DNA of 51,381 nucleotides from Chitinophagaceae bacterium (lineage in GTDB: Bacteria > Bacteroidota > Bacteroidia > Chitinophagales > Chitinophagaceae). The first letter of the stretch is position 1. Every line of letters begins with the position of its first letter. Position numbers and translations under genes: made by a program. The notes under the pieces are model-generated. The model made no database searches, was not told the origin of the DNA, and worked only from the letters and a program-made list of their open reading frames with translations. Shown one piece after another: positions 26,722-36,694 of the stretch. The stretch is taken from positions 1-51,381 of the forward strand of contig CANCAY010000015.1 in NCBI GenBank assembly GCA_947374225.1. The letters run 5' to 3'.

Positions 26722-26763
26722 TATAGTCTTATAATATTTGTTCATTATTTGTTACTACCCTTT

Positions 26764-27207
26764 TTAGTCGCGATCAAATTTCTTTCTTAAGTATTCCATA
26801 ACTGTTGGATCTTCTAAGCCTTCCATATCGCTTAGTTCCAACTCAATGGCACGCGTGCTTAATCTTATTTCAATTAAAGAAAGAAAGATAGAGACGCAGA
26901 ATGTGATTAAGCTAACGCCAAAAATAAATTGAGCAACTAACTGATAGTTGATATAGATAAAAAACATAGAGACAATGGAAAGTAATAAAGAAGCCACTCC
27001 AAAAGTTTGCATATTCTGAATCAACTTTATCCTGTATTTGATGTTTTTAATTTGACCAAATACGATATGTCTTTGCTCTTGGTTCTGGTATTTGTCATGC
27101 AATACTCTCACCCTACTAGATAAAGCAAGAAAACGGTTGGTATACGCCAGCATAATCAAACTGATTGCTGGAAATAAAAGGGCAGGTATATTGACTGATA
27201 ATTCCAT
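26764..27207 (-). CDS. DUF2721 membrane protein
   Basis: A 147-residue protein with an N-terminal transmembrane helix (ELSVNIPALLFPAISLIMLAY), a conserved polar stretch TNRFLALSSRVRVLHDKY, and two further helices (about 75-120). It matches the DUF2721 family, whose function is unknown. The frame stays open to 27282, but I chose the ATG at 27207, which begins the conserved MELSVN segment and sits 4 nt after a perfect TATTTTTG box; a longer start would overlap uvrC. Divergent from uvrC. Confidence 0.85.
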   Translation of the reverse strand: MELSVNIPALLFPAISLIMLAYTNRFLALSSRVRVLHDKYQNQEQRHIVFGQIKNIKYRIKLIQNMQTFGVASLLLSIVSMFFIYINYQLVAQFIFGVSLITFCVSIFLSLIEIRLSTRAIELELSDMEGLEDPTVMEYLRKKFDRD

Positions 27208-27211
27208 ACCC

Positions 27212-27232
27212 CAAAAATACTTCATATTTTTG
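27212..27232. promoter_or_regulatory. Back-to-back -7 boxes of DUF2721 and uvrC
   Basis: CAAAAATA at 27212-27219 is, on the reverse strand, TATTTTTG for DUF2721; TATTTTTG at 27225-27232 serves uvrC. Both match TAnnTTTG perfectly and form an inverted repeat separated by 5 nt. The gaps to the ATGs are 4 and 12 nt. Polymerase bound at one would cover the other. Confidence 0.6.
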
Positions 27233-27244
27233 CCCAGTAACCCT

Positions 27245-29047
27245 ATGGAAAAGGAAATTTTTAAGAAAATACAAGCAAGCATCCCATTAGAACCAGGTAT
27301 TTATCAATATTTTGATGAAACCGGGAAGCTTTTATATGTAGGAAAGGCTAAGAATTTAAGAAATAGAGTTAGCTCTTATTTCAGTTCTAAGCAACATACC
27401 CTTAAAACGATTGAACTTGTTCAGAAGATTAAAGACATCCAATTTACTATTGTCGACTCAGAACATGATGCGTTCATTTTAGAAAATGAATTAATCAAGA
27501 ACTATCAACCTAAGTATAATATTAATTTAAAGGATGACAAGACCTATCCATATATCGTAATTAAAAACGAGGCCTTCCCTAGAGTATTTTTAACCCGACG
27601 AAAAATTAAAGACGGATCTACTTATTTTGGGCCTTATACCCATGTCTTTGCAGTTAGAGAATTAATAAACCATATTAGACAAAGTATCCCATTAAGGAAT
27701 TGCACTTTGCCCCTTACACAAAAAAATATTGCGCAAGGAAAATTTAAAGTTTGCTTAGAATATCATTTGGGGAATTGCTTAGGGCCATGTCAGAATTTTC
27801 AAACTGAGTCAGACTATGACGCTTCCATTCAACAAGTAACTCATTTATTAAAAGGGAATGTAAAACCAGTTGTTCAACATTTAAAGCAACAAATGCAGCA
27901 AGAAGCTGCTACACTTAACTTTGAGAAGGCAAATATTACAAAAAAGAAGATTGAAGAATTAGAAGAATACCAAACTAAGTCGGTCATTTATATTAAGCAA
28001 CAGCATGCAATGGATGTGTTTAGTATTGCTCATTTTGAAGACCAAGCATATGTGAATTATTTAATGATACACCAAGGAAGAATCATTCAAACACATATGT
28101 TACCATTAAGTGTTCCATTAGACGAAACCAAAGAGACTATACTAGCTTTTGCTATACATTATTTTAGAAATACATTAGACTCGAAAGCGAGTGAGATTAT
28201 TGTGCCTTTTGAGTTAGAGGACAAAATACCCAATGTAAAATATACGATTCCAAAATTGGGAGAAAAAGAGCAATTACTTGCCTTGTCTCAAAAAAATGCA
28301 GACTATGCAGTTAAGGAATGGAAACATAAACAAGCATTGGTAAAAGTTCAGGAAGTAGAACCTAATAAAGTACTATCTGAATTACAAAAAATGTTACACC
28401 TAAAGTACACACCTACGCATATTGAATGTTTTGATAACTCTAATTTTCAAGGAGCTTACCCAGTGTCCGCCATGGTGTGTTTTAAAAATGGCGTACCTAG
28501 CAAATCAGACTATCGAAAATTTAATATTAAAACTGTGGTAGGTATTAATGACTTTGCAAGCATGAAAGAGGCAGTTTACAGAAGGTATAGTTCTGTTATA
28601 GATAAGAAACTACCACTACCTCAGCTGGTCATTATTGATGGTGGTAAGGGGCAACTAAGTTCAGCGTTGGAGGCATTAACAGCACTCGGAATTCAAGACC
28701 AAGTTACCATGGTGGGCTTAGCAAAAAACGTGGAAGAACTTTTCTTTGTAAATGACCAGGATTCAATATTATTAAACTGGCATAGTGAAGCACATAAACT
28801 AATAAGAAATATAAGGGATGAAGTACACCGTTTTGGTATACAATTTCACCGTAGCAAGAGATCAAAAGGCGCTTTAGAAAATGGGCTGGACAATATTCCC
28901 AATATTGGACCAAAAACAAAAGAACTGCTAATGCAGTTCTTTAAGTCGGCGAATAAAGTAAAATCGGCGAGTCCTGAGTTATTAACTCAGCTTGTTGGGA
29001 AAAACAAATCCGATATTCTTATTCAATATTTTAATGAAAACAAATAA
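27245..29047 (+). CDS. uvrC: Excinuclease ABC subunit C
   Basis: Makes the two incisions in nucleotide excision repair. N-terminal GIY-YIG nuclease (EPGIYQYFDETGKLLYVGKA), a Cys-containing middle region (NCLGPCQNF), a UVR motif (ATLNFEKANITKKKIEELEE), the RNase H-like second nuclease (IECFDNSNFQGAYPVSAMV and LVIIDGGKGQLSSA) and a C-terminal helix-hairpin-helix (LDNIPNIGPKTKELL). The open frame begins 51 codons earlier, but MEKEIFKK at 27245 is the start because it follows a TATTTTTG box and begins the GIY-YIG domain. Length 600 aa. Confidence 0.96.
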   Translation: MEKEIFKKIQASIPLEPGIYQYFDETGKLLYVGKAKNLRNRVSSYFSSKQHTLKTIELVQKIKDIQFTIVDSEHDAFILENELIKNYQPKYNINLKDDKTYPYIVIKNEAFPRVFLTRRKIKDGSTYFGPYTHVFAVRELINHIRQSIPLRNCTLPLTQKNIAQGKFKVCLEYHLGNCLGPCQNFQTESDYDASIQQVTHLLKGNVKPVVQHLKQQMQQEAATLNFEKANITKKKIEELEEYQTKSVIYIKQQHAMDVFSIAHFEDQAYVNYLMIHQGRIIQTHMLPLSVPLDETKETILAFAIHYFRNTLDSKASEIIVPFELEDKIPNVKYTIPKLGEKEQLLALSQKNADYAVKEWKHKQALVKVQEVEPNKVLSELQKMLHLKYTPTHIECFDNSNFQGAYPVSAMVCFKNGVPSKSDYRKFNIKTVVGINDFASMKEAVYRRYSSVIDKKLPLPQLVIIDGGKGQLSSALEALTALGIQDQVTMVGLAKNVEELFFVNDQDSILLNWHSEAHKLIRNIRDEVHRFGIQFHRSKRSKGALENGLDNIPNIGPKTKELLMQFFKSANKVKSASPELLTQLVGKNKSDILIQYFNENK

Positions 29048-29055
29048 GAAACACT

Positions 29056-29080
29056 ATTAAGCTTTTATCTGAAGCTTAAT
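29056..29080. terminator. Hairpin between the convergent uvrC and gldN genes
   Basis: ATTAAGCTT (29056-29064) pairs perfectly with AAGCTTAAT (29072-29080) around a 7-nt loop. It overlaps the gldN stop codon and lies 9 nt past the uvrC stop. It has no T-run, so it may be a weak two-way terminator or an mRNA 3' end stabiliser. Confidence 0.4.
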
Positions 29081-30155
29081 ATACCCAACGTTCTTGCTCG
29101 TAATCAAATATTTTTTGTCTAATTTTTTCACCCTCTTGTAGTCGTTTAATTGGGTCTTTATAAATAGCATTCAACATCTTATCATTGTAATTATCTAAAG
29201 TAGATTTTACAATGTAGCCATTAAAGAAACGGCTTTCGAATAATTCCTCCCAAGTAATTCTACTTGAATAGTTCTTAGGATTATATACTTCCGACTTAGC
29301 TAAACTTGCTCTTAAATCAGGATAGTATAACCAGAATAAAGTTCTCTTTACCACTTTGTTCCCTATTTGAATACTTGCCACAGGCGCAATTCCAATGATT
29401 CTGCAATACATTCTACTTGTTTTATTGTCAAATATGTATTGCTCCTTTAAACGATAAGTATAAATAGAATCTGGATTAGGAGCTAACTTAGTATTATAAA
29501 TAATAGTAGTATCGTAAATATTAGGATTGTCAATATTCTGAACTAGTTGCGTGTCTAAACTTCCTTTTAAACCAGCATTCACTTCGTCCACACTTAATGG
29601 CTTAGTAAAACGATCGTCTCCGCCTTCAGCAGAAAATGGCACCACTCCGTCTTTTTCAATAGCTCTTAATAAGATAGCGAAAAAACGTTGATCTCCATTG
29701 TCGTCATATGCTTGATAAATAAAGGGTCTGTTAATTTTTTCACGTCCATCAACTTCTTCCCAAACAAATTCACTAAACAAAGCGTCTTCCTCTCTCAAAT
29801 TTTCATACGCTAATGGAATACGCTCCTGTACCCCTTTACGCTTCTTGTCTTCTGAAAAGAAAGCATAATTGTTTCTCAAGCTTTTCTTTGCATTTGCATT
29901 AAACCCACCCACTACTGTAGTATCAATAGTTTTGGCCGGCTTAGCGTTAGGGTCAATTACAGCAGTTGGCTTAGGTGCCGTATTAACTGGCACTTGATTT
30001 GCTGGAGCTTGATTTAGTGGAAGCACCACCGTATCTTTTGAAGCGCCTGTTTTAATTGCTTTTTGCTTAGGGGTATATTTAAATTGCGCAAATGAAATAT
30101 TAGCAACTAATAATCCTGTTAGCAATAAAAATAAGTATGGTTGAATCTTTTTCAT
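29076..30155 (-). CDS. gldN: Type 9 secretion/gliding protein GldN (PorN)
   Basis: Periplasmic component that joins GldK in the ring of the type 9 secretion system at the outer membrane. A signal peptide (KKIQPYLFLLLTGLLVANISFAQ) and a Pro/Thr/Lys linker (about 25-85) precede the conserved domain: NLREEDALFSEFVWEEVDGREKINRPF, the region FAILLRAIEKDGVVPF, and CRIIGIAPVASI near residue 250. Length 359 aa. It is the last gene of gldK-L-M-N and lies 30 nt after gldM. Confidence 0.93.
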   Translation of the reverse strand: MKKIQPYLFLLLTGLLVANISFAQFKYTPKQKAIKTGASKDTVVLPLNQAPANQVPVNTAPKPTAVIDPNAKPAKTIDTTVVGGFNANAKKSLRNNYAFFSEDKKRKGVQERIPLAYENLREEDALFSEFVWEEVDGREKINRPFIYQAYDDNGDQRFFAILLRAIEKDGVVPFSAEGGDDRFTKPLSVDEVNAGLKGSLDTQLVQNIDNPNIYDTTIIYNTKLAPNPDSIYTYRLKEQYIFDNKTSRMYCRIIGIAPVASIQIGNKVVKRTLFWLYYPDLRASLAKSEVYNPKNYSSRITWEELFESRFFNGYIVKSTLDNYNDKMLNAIYKDPIKRLQEGEKIRQKIFDYEQERWVY

Positions 30156-30185
30156 AAATCTATTTTTTAATTACACCTTATTCTT

Positions 30186-31724
30186 TTATTGAAGAATAAA
30201 AGTAATTGTTTGGTCCAATTTTCTTGTTCCTCCACCTGGCTCTGATACTTTAATTTCTCCAATAGTAACCGAAGTTCCTGCTTGGCATCTTTTTATTAAA
30301 GCACTAGCTCCTCCTGAGAATGCAGCCCCTTGAACTTCTTCAAATTCAGGTTCGTCAAATCCTTTTCCTGTACAAATAACAAAATAAGAAAGTACATTAA
30401 ATTTAATTCCGTCAAATACGAAATCTCTTAAATCTGCAATAACTCCTTTTTGAACTCTAAATACATTCGCAGCCATATTACCACCTGCACTTCCTCCTAC
30501 AATTGCTATAGGATCTGGAACACGTTTAACAGGGATACTTATTTTTTGTGCAGTCTTTCCGTCTTTTACATTCACAATTACATTTCCTAATTGCGTACAG
30601 TTAACAACATATTGACCAGCACCAGATTTGCTAATTGTTGCACCTGCGCCTTCTACACTCACATTAATAGACTCTGCTCCTCCGCCACCCGTGATACTTA
30701 ATGGGTTAGGTAAACCTTTATAGAATACTCTTGTTTTGTCTGTTGAAACTACTAAGCCAGAAGGGGTACCCACTGTAAACTTAACATCCTTTTCAACTAC
30801 TGCTGTTTCGCCATTAGGCTTTAAGAAGGAGATACGTACTCTTTTACTATTCTCTCCTGGAGTCCCTGCAGTTGTTTTATAAGAAGCTGAACCGTCAGGA
30901 CCAATTGGCAACACTACGCCGTCAATAGTAATAGTTGGCTTTGCTGCACTACTAAAAGCACCCACACCTGCAGTAATTACCAATTCCTCTCCTGCCATCA
31001 GGTACTGTGAATTAGAAGCTGCAAATGCATTAAACTGATCATATACTAATTCTACTTCTCCAATTTCTTTATGGCAATACTCCATTACTTGAGACTCACT
31101 ATTACGAATGTCATTTTGGAATTTAGTCAAAATAGTTATCGCTGCTATTGGCGGTGTCATATTGAAATAAGCATATGCCCAATTCCCTTTGCCTGCAATA
31201 CTTGTAGTGGTAGGAATACTTAAGTCTAATGGCAAATTTGGAATAACGTCCTTTGCAATACTTGGATCGATTGCTGCAAGGTTGGCTTTATACTGCGTCA
31301 ATCTATTCAATAAATCCTGTCCTCTATTTTCTCCTTTAAGGAAAAAACGTGTTGTTGAACTTAAATCATGGTCATTGAATTCTTCTTTGCCATCTTTAAT
31401 TTTCAAGCCTGCTTCTTTTTTTAATCCAGCTTTTAACGACTCAACATAGTTGTAAACCTCGTCAGATAATTTTTGCGCCTCTTTAGCTTTTGGCGCCCAT
31501 ATTGCTGCTTTTTCTGCTGTCTTAGGATCTTCTAATTTTAATTGTAGCGATTTGATGATGTCTGTATTCTTCTTCTGAATAATCACATTCGCATTTGATA
31601 AACTTTGTTCAATAGTTTTAAATGCATTCAAAATCTCGCTAGATACATTTAAAGCCAAAAGACAAGTCAACACCAAATACATGATGTTAATCATCTTCTG
31701 TCTAGGCTCTTTAGGTAATGACAT
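30186..31724 (-). CDS. gldM: Type 9 secretion/gliding motor protein GldM (PorM)
   Basis: Inner-membrane motor subunit whose long periplasmic part crosses to GldK/N. One N-terminal transmembrane helix (KMINIMYLVLTCLLALNVSS), then periplasmic domains D1-D4 (about 35-512) of mostly beta structure with Gly-rich linkers. Charged and polar residues in or next to the helix (Arg8, Tyr16, Glu30) line up, one position off, with residues implicated in proton-driven rotation in F. johnsoniae GldM; I state that from memory of the family. Length 512 aa. It lies 56 nt after gldL. Confidence 0.95.
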   Translation of the reverse strand: MSLPKEPRQKMINIMYLVLTCLLALNVSSEILNAFKTIEQSLSNANVIIQKKNTDIIKSLQLKLEDPKTAEKAAIWAPKAKEAQKLSDEVYNYVESLKAGLKKEAGLKIKDGKEEFNDHDLSSTTRFFLKGENRGQDLLNRLTQYKANLAAIDPSIAKDVIPNLPLDLSIPTTTSIAGKGNWAYAYFNMTPPIAAITILTKFQNDIRNSESQVMEYCHKEIGEVELVYDQFNAFAASNSQYLMAGEELVITAGVGAFSSAAKPTITIDGVVLPIGPDGSASYKTTAGTPGENSKRVRISFLKPNGETAVVEKDVKFTVGTPSGLVVSTDKTRVFYKGLPNPLSITGGGGAESINVSVEGAGATISKSGAGQYVVNCTQLGNVIVNVKDGKTAQKISIPVKRVPDPIAIVGGSAGGNMAANVFRVQKGVIADLRDFVFDGIKFNVLSYFVICTGKGFDEPEFEEVQGAAFSGGASALIKRCQAGTSVTIGEIKVSEPGGGTRKLDQTITFILQ

Positions 31725-31780
31725 GTATACTAGTTTTTAAAAAGGTAAATAATTGAATTAAATTGATAAAAGAAATAAGA

Positions 31781-32467
31781 TTAACGTCCTTGCATTGCAG
31801 TTAACATGTTTCCGTAAATCTGATTCAATTTTGTAAGGTTGTCCGCAAGTAAACCTATTTGCTCCTTAGCTCTCATTGCATCTGCAGCAGAACTTGACAT
31901 TGCATTAGACGCTTCTGATAATTTACCATAATAATTATTCATTGCTTCCATGGTTTTAGTCATGGTAACAAATTGCTCATTTAAATTTTTAACACCGTCT
32001 GTAGCTGAAGCAAAATTTCCTAAATTACTTGCAACACTACTTACTGATTCTTTCACAGTTCCTAATGCAATTGCCGCATCTCTTGTATTGTTAGTAAAAT
32101 CTTTACTTGACTTAGCCATATCTGCCAAGTCTCCTAAATACATTGCTGTATCATTTAATCTTTGGAAACTTCCGCTTAATTTTTCAAAAGCTGCTTGATC
32201 TAATTTAGCCGCTTCCATGCTTGCTACTACATTATCAGTTGCTCCAGCACCTACACCACCTGCACTTGGGCTACCCAAATCTGGAGGAGGTAAAAAGGCA
32301 TAAATCACGAAAATTGCAGCTTCTGTAACCAAACCCACTACTAGAATCCAATCAGATCCTGGTAGATTTATCAGCTTAGATAAAGCACCTAATATCACGA
32401 CTGCCGCACCTAAAGAGATGACAACATTAATTATTTTGTTTGTTTTTGGAGAAATGGTATTTGCCAT
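31781..32467 (-). CDS. gldL: Type 9 secretion/gliding motor protein GldL (PorL)
   Basis: Inner-membrane partner of GldM; a GldL pentamer surrounds a GldM dimer and converts proton flow into motion. Two transmembrane helices (residues about 10-30 and 38-57) are followed by a long cytoplasmic helical, coiled-coil-prone region. Glutamate 49 in the second helix (LVVGLVTEAAIFVIYAF) is at the position known to be essential for proton flow in F. johnsoniae GldL. Length 228 aa. It lies 35 nt after gldK. Confidence 0.94.
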   Translation of the reverse strand: MANTISPKTNKIINVVISLGAAVVILGALSKLINLPGSDWILVVGLVTEAAIFVIYAFLPPPDLGSPSAGGVGAGATDNVVASMEAAKLDQAAFEKLSGSFQRLNDTAMYLGDLADMAKSSKDFTNNTRDAAIALGTVKESVSSVASNLGNFASATDGVKNLNEQFVTMTKTMEAMNNYYGKLSEASNAMSSSAADAMRAKEQIGLLADNLTKLNQIYGNMLTAMQGR

Positions 32468-32502
32468 TAGTAAAATTTATAAAAATTAAAATTAAAAATT
32501 GA

Positions 32503-33795
32503 TTATTTGCTTCTTGGTCCCATTGACAATACACATCTAAATCCGATATAAGATTTAGCGGTGTCTTGATATTCATAGTTCCTAGTACTTACTTGACAAT
32601 TGTAAGCGATGTCCTTCCATGATCCACCTCTGATAACTTTACGTTTCATTAAAACAGGGTCAGATTCTTTGGCATTAAATTGAACGTCTGGGCTATAATC
32701 TCCTACGAAATTATATCCGCCTTCATAATAAGCAGAGCTAGTCCACTCTGCCACATTACCTGCAAGATCATATAAATCAAAGCCACTTAAGTTTTGATTA
32801 AATGTCCCCACTTTGGTAGTATAGATATTATCTTCTTTAGTAGTTCCTCCACCGAAATAATCTCCTCTACCTGGCTTGAAATTAGCCAATAGTCTTCCTT
32901 GACTTGTTCTAGTATAAGGCGATCCCCATGGATACATGGCATTCGTTTTTGAATTTCCTCTTGCTGCATATTCCCATTCAGCTTCTGTAGGCAAACGGTA
33001 AATACCATCAATTTTGTATTCAGATTTTCCTTTTCTTCCTAAATAGTATTCGCTATTATTGGTTCTCCAGTTACAAAATGCAACTGCTTGCTTCCAAGTA
33101 ACTCCCACCACCGGATATTCATTATACGCTGGATGAGAAAAATATAAGCGAGTCTGAGGTTCATTGTAAGAATAAGAGAAATCACGCATCCAAACTAAAG
33201 TGTCTGGATAAACTGCCTGGCTTTGCGTTACGATAAAATCACTTAAAGATTTTTCTAAACCTTTCGATGCTCTTGCTGCAGCTTTTAAATCAACATACGA
33301 ATATTTATAAATTAATTTATTTGGATCAATGTCAATGCGACCTTGAATTCGATTGTCAGGACTTAATAATAATTCATTTAATTTTTCCAATACCGCTCTG
33401 CTCTTCATATTAATTCTAGCAGTCTTACCCCAATCAACTCTTAATGTGTCTTCATTTTGATTAATACCACCACCATATATTGCTAAATATTTCAAAGAGT
33501 CGGAAACATAATTTACAAATCTTCTGTATTGCTCATTTGTAATTTCATACTTATCCATCCAGAAACCATTTATAGAAACCAGCTTTTTACGATTAACCAT
33601 GGCTAAGTCAATTTGCTCGTCACTAGGTCCCATGTAAAAAGAACCTCCCGGTATTTCGGTAGTATTTCGATCTGAACTGAATTTAGGTTTTCTACTTCCA
33701 GCCGGACGTAGCGCCATAAATAATAACGACCCAAGAACCAATGTCCCCACAAGAACCGGGAAACCGATTTTTCTATTTTGTATACTTTTGCTCAT
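32503..33795 (-). CDS. gldK: Type 9 secretion/gliding protein GldK (PorK), without a lipobox
   Basis: Ring component of the type 9 secretion system with a formylglycine-generating-enzyme-like (sulfatase-modifying factor) fold: IPGGSFYMGPSDEQ, WMDKYEITNEQYRRFV, YPVVGVTWKQAVAFCNWRT, RLPTEAEWEYAARG, YDLAGNVAEWTSSAY and the end VIRGGSWKD...YIGFRCVLS. Length 430 aa. The N-terminal hydrophobic segment (about 11-29) is not followed by a cysteine, so no lipoprotein signal is seen, whereas GldK/PorK of model species are outer-membrane lipoproteins. First gene of the gldKLMN operon; 83 nt separate it from the YyaL-type gene. Confidence 0.93.
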   Translation of the reverse strand: MSKSIQNRKIGFPVLVGTLVLGSLLFMALRPAGSRKPKFSSDRNTTEIPGGSFYMGPSDEQIDLAMVNRKKLVSINGFWMDKYEITNEQYRRFVNYVSDSLKYLAIYGGGINQNEDTLRVDWGKTARINMKSRAVLEKLNELLLSPDNRIQGRIDIDPNKLIYKYSYVDLKAAARASKGLEKSLSDFIVTQSQAVYPDTLVWMRDFSYSYNEPQTRLYFSHPAYNEYPVVGVTWKQAVAFCNWRTNNSEYYLGRKGKSEYKIDGIYRLPTEAEWEYAARGNSKTNAMYPWGSPYTRTSQGRLLANFKPGRGDYFGGGTTKEDNIYTTKVGTFNQNLSGFDLYDLAGNVAEWTSSAYYEGGYNFVGDYSPDVQFNAKESDPVLMKRKVIRGGSWKDIAYNCQVSTRNYEYQDTAKSYIGFRCVLSMGPRSK

Positions 33796-33878
33796 ATATG
33801 TTTTTTAACCTTACATCACTTTACAGGACAATAACGAATTATCCCCCAATAAGTTGCTCAATTTAAGGCATCTTTTTG

Positions 33879-35906
33879 TTAGATTATTGCTAAAATATGC
33901 TCAATAGAATTAAGTGGAGCGGAGCAAGTCTCATTTTTACATATAAAGTATTGATTATCAATACTTTGCTTGCCTATACTAAGGGGTAAATTAGGATCAA
34001 TTTTATTTAAAAAAAGTATCAAATAATCAGGTAAAAAGCGACTATTTACTATATCCAGGTTTTCTAGCACATTGGGACCAATTGCCAGTAATTCAGTTAA
34101 CCCGACTTTCATCGATAAAAAGGTTTGTGTCCAATAACTAAAAGAGCTCGGGTATTGCAGTATTAATTTACGCATAGACCTGATCATTTGTGATGCCTGA
34201 GTCTTCCAATTCGCATTGTCAAATACCGTTCCTAAATAATATAAATTAGCACACATCATTGCATTTCCACTTGCTTGTGCTCCGTCGTAATTGTCTTTTT
34301 TCCTAAGAATAATGTCTTTTTGATAATCACATGTGAAGTAAAAAAAGAGTCCCTCTTCGTCAATAAAATGTAATTGAACATACTCAGTCCACTGTTTTGC
34401 TTTAAACAAATAAGTACTATCCCCTGTAATTCTATTTAGCTGAATATATGCTTGAATGAGACTTGCGTAGTCTTCTAAAAAAGCAAAAGAATTGTTCTTG
34501 CCGTTTGTATTGCTATGATAAAAAAAGTTGTCTACATCATTTAGCATGTGCTGTTCTAACCAGTGCATTGCGTCTATTGCCTTTTGTTTATATACGCTTT
34601 TACCCAATGCAGCAAAGGCTTTGCAAAGACCTATGATCATTAAATTATTCCAAGATAAAATAATCTTATAGTCCAATGCCGGTCTTATTCTATGTGATCT
34701 ATGTTCAAATAATAGTTGCTTGGCTTTTATAAATAATGGATCATACCCTTTTTCAATTCCATTGGTTGTCCAAATAATATTGGTATGTTCCCAATTACCC
34801 GCTTCCTTAATTTGATAGTGCTCGCAAAAAGATTCAAAAATTTCAGGATCAATTAACGCTTTGATTTCGTCGTAAGACCAGTTATAAAATTTACCTTCTA
34901 CCCCCTCACTATCTGCATCTAACGCAGCATAAAAAGCGCCCTCCTTATTGCTTAGTTCTCTTTCTAAAAAATCGATGGTTTCTTCTATTACAAATTGGTA
35001 TTCTTTTTTTTGTGTTATCTGATACGCTTCTGCCATTAAAGTCACTATCAAAGCATTGTCATATAACATTTTTTCAAAATGCGGAGCCTGCCACTGCACG
35101 TCTGTACTATACCGCGCGAAACCGCCTCCTAGATGATCATAAATACCACCTTGTACCATTTTATCTATTGATCTTATTGCATGTACTAAGGAGGAAGCTT
35201 TCTTATTGGCGTGATAGCTTCTCAATAATGTTTGTAATACAAAAGTTTGTGGAAATTTTGGAGCATTCCCAAATCCGCCCCATTGCACATCCGCCTGCTG
35301 TAAAATTCTTTGTGTAATTAATTCCAAGTCTTCCTCTGTTGCCAATTCATCTACAAAATCTGAATTAAGCTCAATCGATTTTGTAATATTAGTTTGAATA
35401 ATATGACTAGTTAATTGTTCCGCCTGCTCAATTAATTTTTCTCTATTATTTTCAAATGCTTCCTTCACTCCTTTTAAAACGTCGATCCAAGAAGCTCTTT
35501 GATGCATGGGTATGGGCGGAAAATAAGTACCCCCATAAAAAGGTTTGCCATTAGGTAGTAGAAAAATATTTAATGGCCAACCACCAGACCCTGTCATGGC
35601 TTGCAATGCATCCATATAAATCTGGTCAATATCGGGACGTTCTTCTCTGTCTAATTTAATATTAATGAAATGTTCGTTCATGTAAGCAGCAACCGTTTCG
35701 TCTTCGAAACTTTCTCGCTCCATTACATGACACCAATGACAAGCTGCATAACCAATACTCAATAAAATGGGCTTATCTAATTGTATTGCCTTTTTAAAAA
35801 GGTCGTCAGACCAAGCAGACCAATTAACTGGATTATGGGCATGTTGTAATAAATAAGGACTATGCTCATTAATTAATTCATTCGTGAATTTGGGAGATGC
35901 ATTCAT
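33879..35906 (-). CDS. YyaL/spermatogenesis-associated-20-like protein (thioredoxin fold plus six-hairpin domain)
   Basis: A 675-residue protein of the DUF255 family. The N-terminal thioredoxin-like domain has [19 protein letters not shown], the redox-type motif [15 protein letters not shown] near residue 60, and [20 protein letters not shown]; the rest (about 190-660) is an alpha/alpha six-hairpin glycosidase-like domain with [10 protein letters not shown] and [15 protein letters not shown]. Biochemical role is uncertain. The ATG at 35906 is preceded in frame by a TTG. Start lies 10 nt after the hemD stop, so it belongs to the DUF4271-hemD operon. Confidence 0.9.
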   Translation of the reverse strand: MNASPKFTNELINEHSPYLLQHAHNPVNWSAWSDDLFKKAIQLDKPILLSIGYAACHWCHVMERESFEDETVAAYMNEHFINIKLDREERPDIDQIYMDALQAMTGSGGWPLNIFLLPNGKPFYGGTYFPPIPMHQRASWIDVLKGVKEAFENNREKLIEQAEQLTSHIIQTNITKSIELNSDFVDELATEEDLELITQRILQQADVQWGGFGNAPKFPQTFVLQTLLRSYHANKKASSLVHAIRSIDKMVQGGIYDHLGGGFARYSTDVQWQAPHFEKMLYDNALIVTLMAEAYQITQKKEYQFVIEETIDFLERELSNKEGAFYAALDADSEGVEGKFYNWSYDEIKALIDPEIFESFCEHYQIKEAGNWEHTNIIWTTNGIEKGYDPLFIKAKQLLFEHRSHRIRPALDYKIILSWNNLMIIGLCKAFAALGKSVYKQKAIDAMHWLEQHMLNDVDNFFYHSNTNGKNNSFAFLEDYASLIQAYIQLNRITGDSTYLFKAKQWTEYVQLHFIDEEGLFFYFTCDYQKDIILRKKDNYDGAQASGNAMMCANLYYLGTVFDNANWKTQASQMIRSMRKLILQYPSSFSYWTQTFLSMKVGLTELLAIGPNVLENLDIVNSRFLPDYLILFLNKIDPNLPLSIGKQSIDNQYFICKNETCSAPLNSIEHILAII

Positions 35907-35916
35907 TGAATGCAAT

Positions 35917-36678
35917 TTACTTTTTTTTGCTCTGCTGCGCTAAGAATTGATCTAATCCTGACACCATACTAGGTGTTTGCGGACTTGGCACTTGAATTTG
36001 CAAGGTCAATCCAGCTTCTTGAACTGCTTTGCAGGTATTGGATCCAAAAGCTGCAATGGCAGTTCCATTTTGTTTAAAATCAGGTTGATTGTCAAATACA
36101 CTTTTTAAACCACTAGGTGTAAATAAACAAATAACATCGAATTTATTTTCCTTTAATAAAACTTTTATGTCTGTACTTTCTGAACGATACATGTACGCTA
36201 AATCAAATTTGCAAGCATGGTCTTTTAACCAATTCACAATTTCATTATCCTGCTGGTTCTCACTGCACACATATAAGAAACGTTCATTAGCCTTATGCTT
36301 ATTTAAAACATCGAATAATTTTTTATTGGTACCGTCTGACCCAAAGAAAACTTTGCGCTTGCGGTACATGATAAACTTTTGTAGATATAAAGCTACCGAC
36401 TCGGTAATACAGAAATATTTTGTGTCTTGATTGATACTTACTTTTAATTCATCACAGGTTCTGAAAAAATGATCAATCGCATTTTTACTTGTAAAAACAA
36501 CAGCAGTGTATTCGCTAATGTCAATTTTGGTTTTTCGGAAATCCTTGGCACCAATTGGAACCAATTGAATTAATGGTTGAAAAAACAAACTAACATTGTA
36601 TTTACGCTCCAGGTCAAAATAAGGAGATTTTTCGCTTTCAGGACGCGCTTGAGAAACTAGAATTTTTTTACTTGCCAT
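35917..36678 (-). CDS. hemD: Uroporphyrinogen-III synthase
   Basis: Closes and rearranges hydroxymethylbilane to uroporphyrinogen III in haem, sirohaem and B12 synthesis. It begins [20 protein letters not shown], the typical Bacteroidota HemD opening; the two-lobed fold shows [16 protein letters not shown] in lobe one and [15 protein letters not shown] and [17 protein letters not shown] in lobe two. HemD sequences are weakly conserved, but these motifs are diagnostic enough. I chose the ATG at 36678; the frame upstream has only a TTG inside the preceding gene. Length 253 aa. It lies 16 nt after the DUF4271 gene. Confidence 0.9.
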   Translation of the reverse strand: MASKKILVSQARPESEKSPYFDLERKYNVSLFFQPLIQLVPIGAKDFRKTKIDISEYTAVVFTSKNAIDHFFRTCDELKVSINQDTKYFCITESVALYLQKFIMYRKRKVFFGSDGTNKKLFDVLNKHKANERFLYVCSENQQDNEIVNWLKDHACKFDLAYMYRSESTDIKVLLKENKFDVICLFTPSGLKSVFDNQPDFKQNGTAIAAFGSNTCKAVQEAGLTLQIQVPSPQTPSMVSGLDQFLAQQSKKK

Positions 36679-36694
36679 GTTCACATTCCGATGT

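Noticed and set aside
27092..27244. 51-codon upstream extension of uvrC
   Set aside because: It would overlap the DUF2721 gene and lie upstream of the uvrC promoter box; the GIY-YIG domain starts right after the ATG at 27245.
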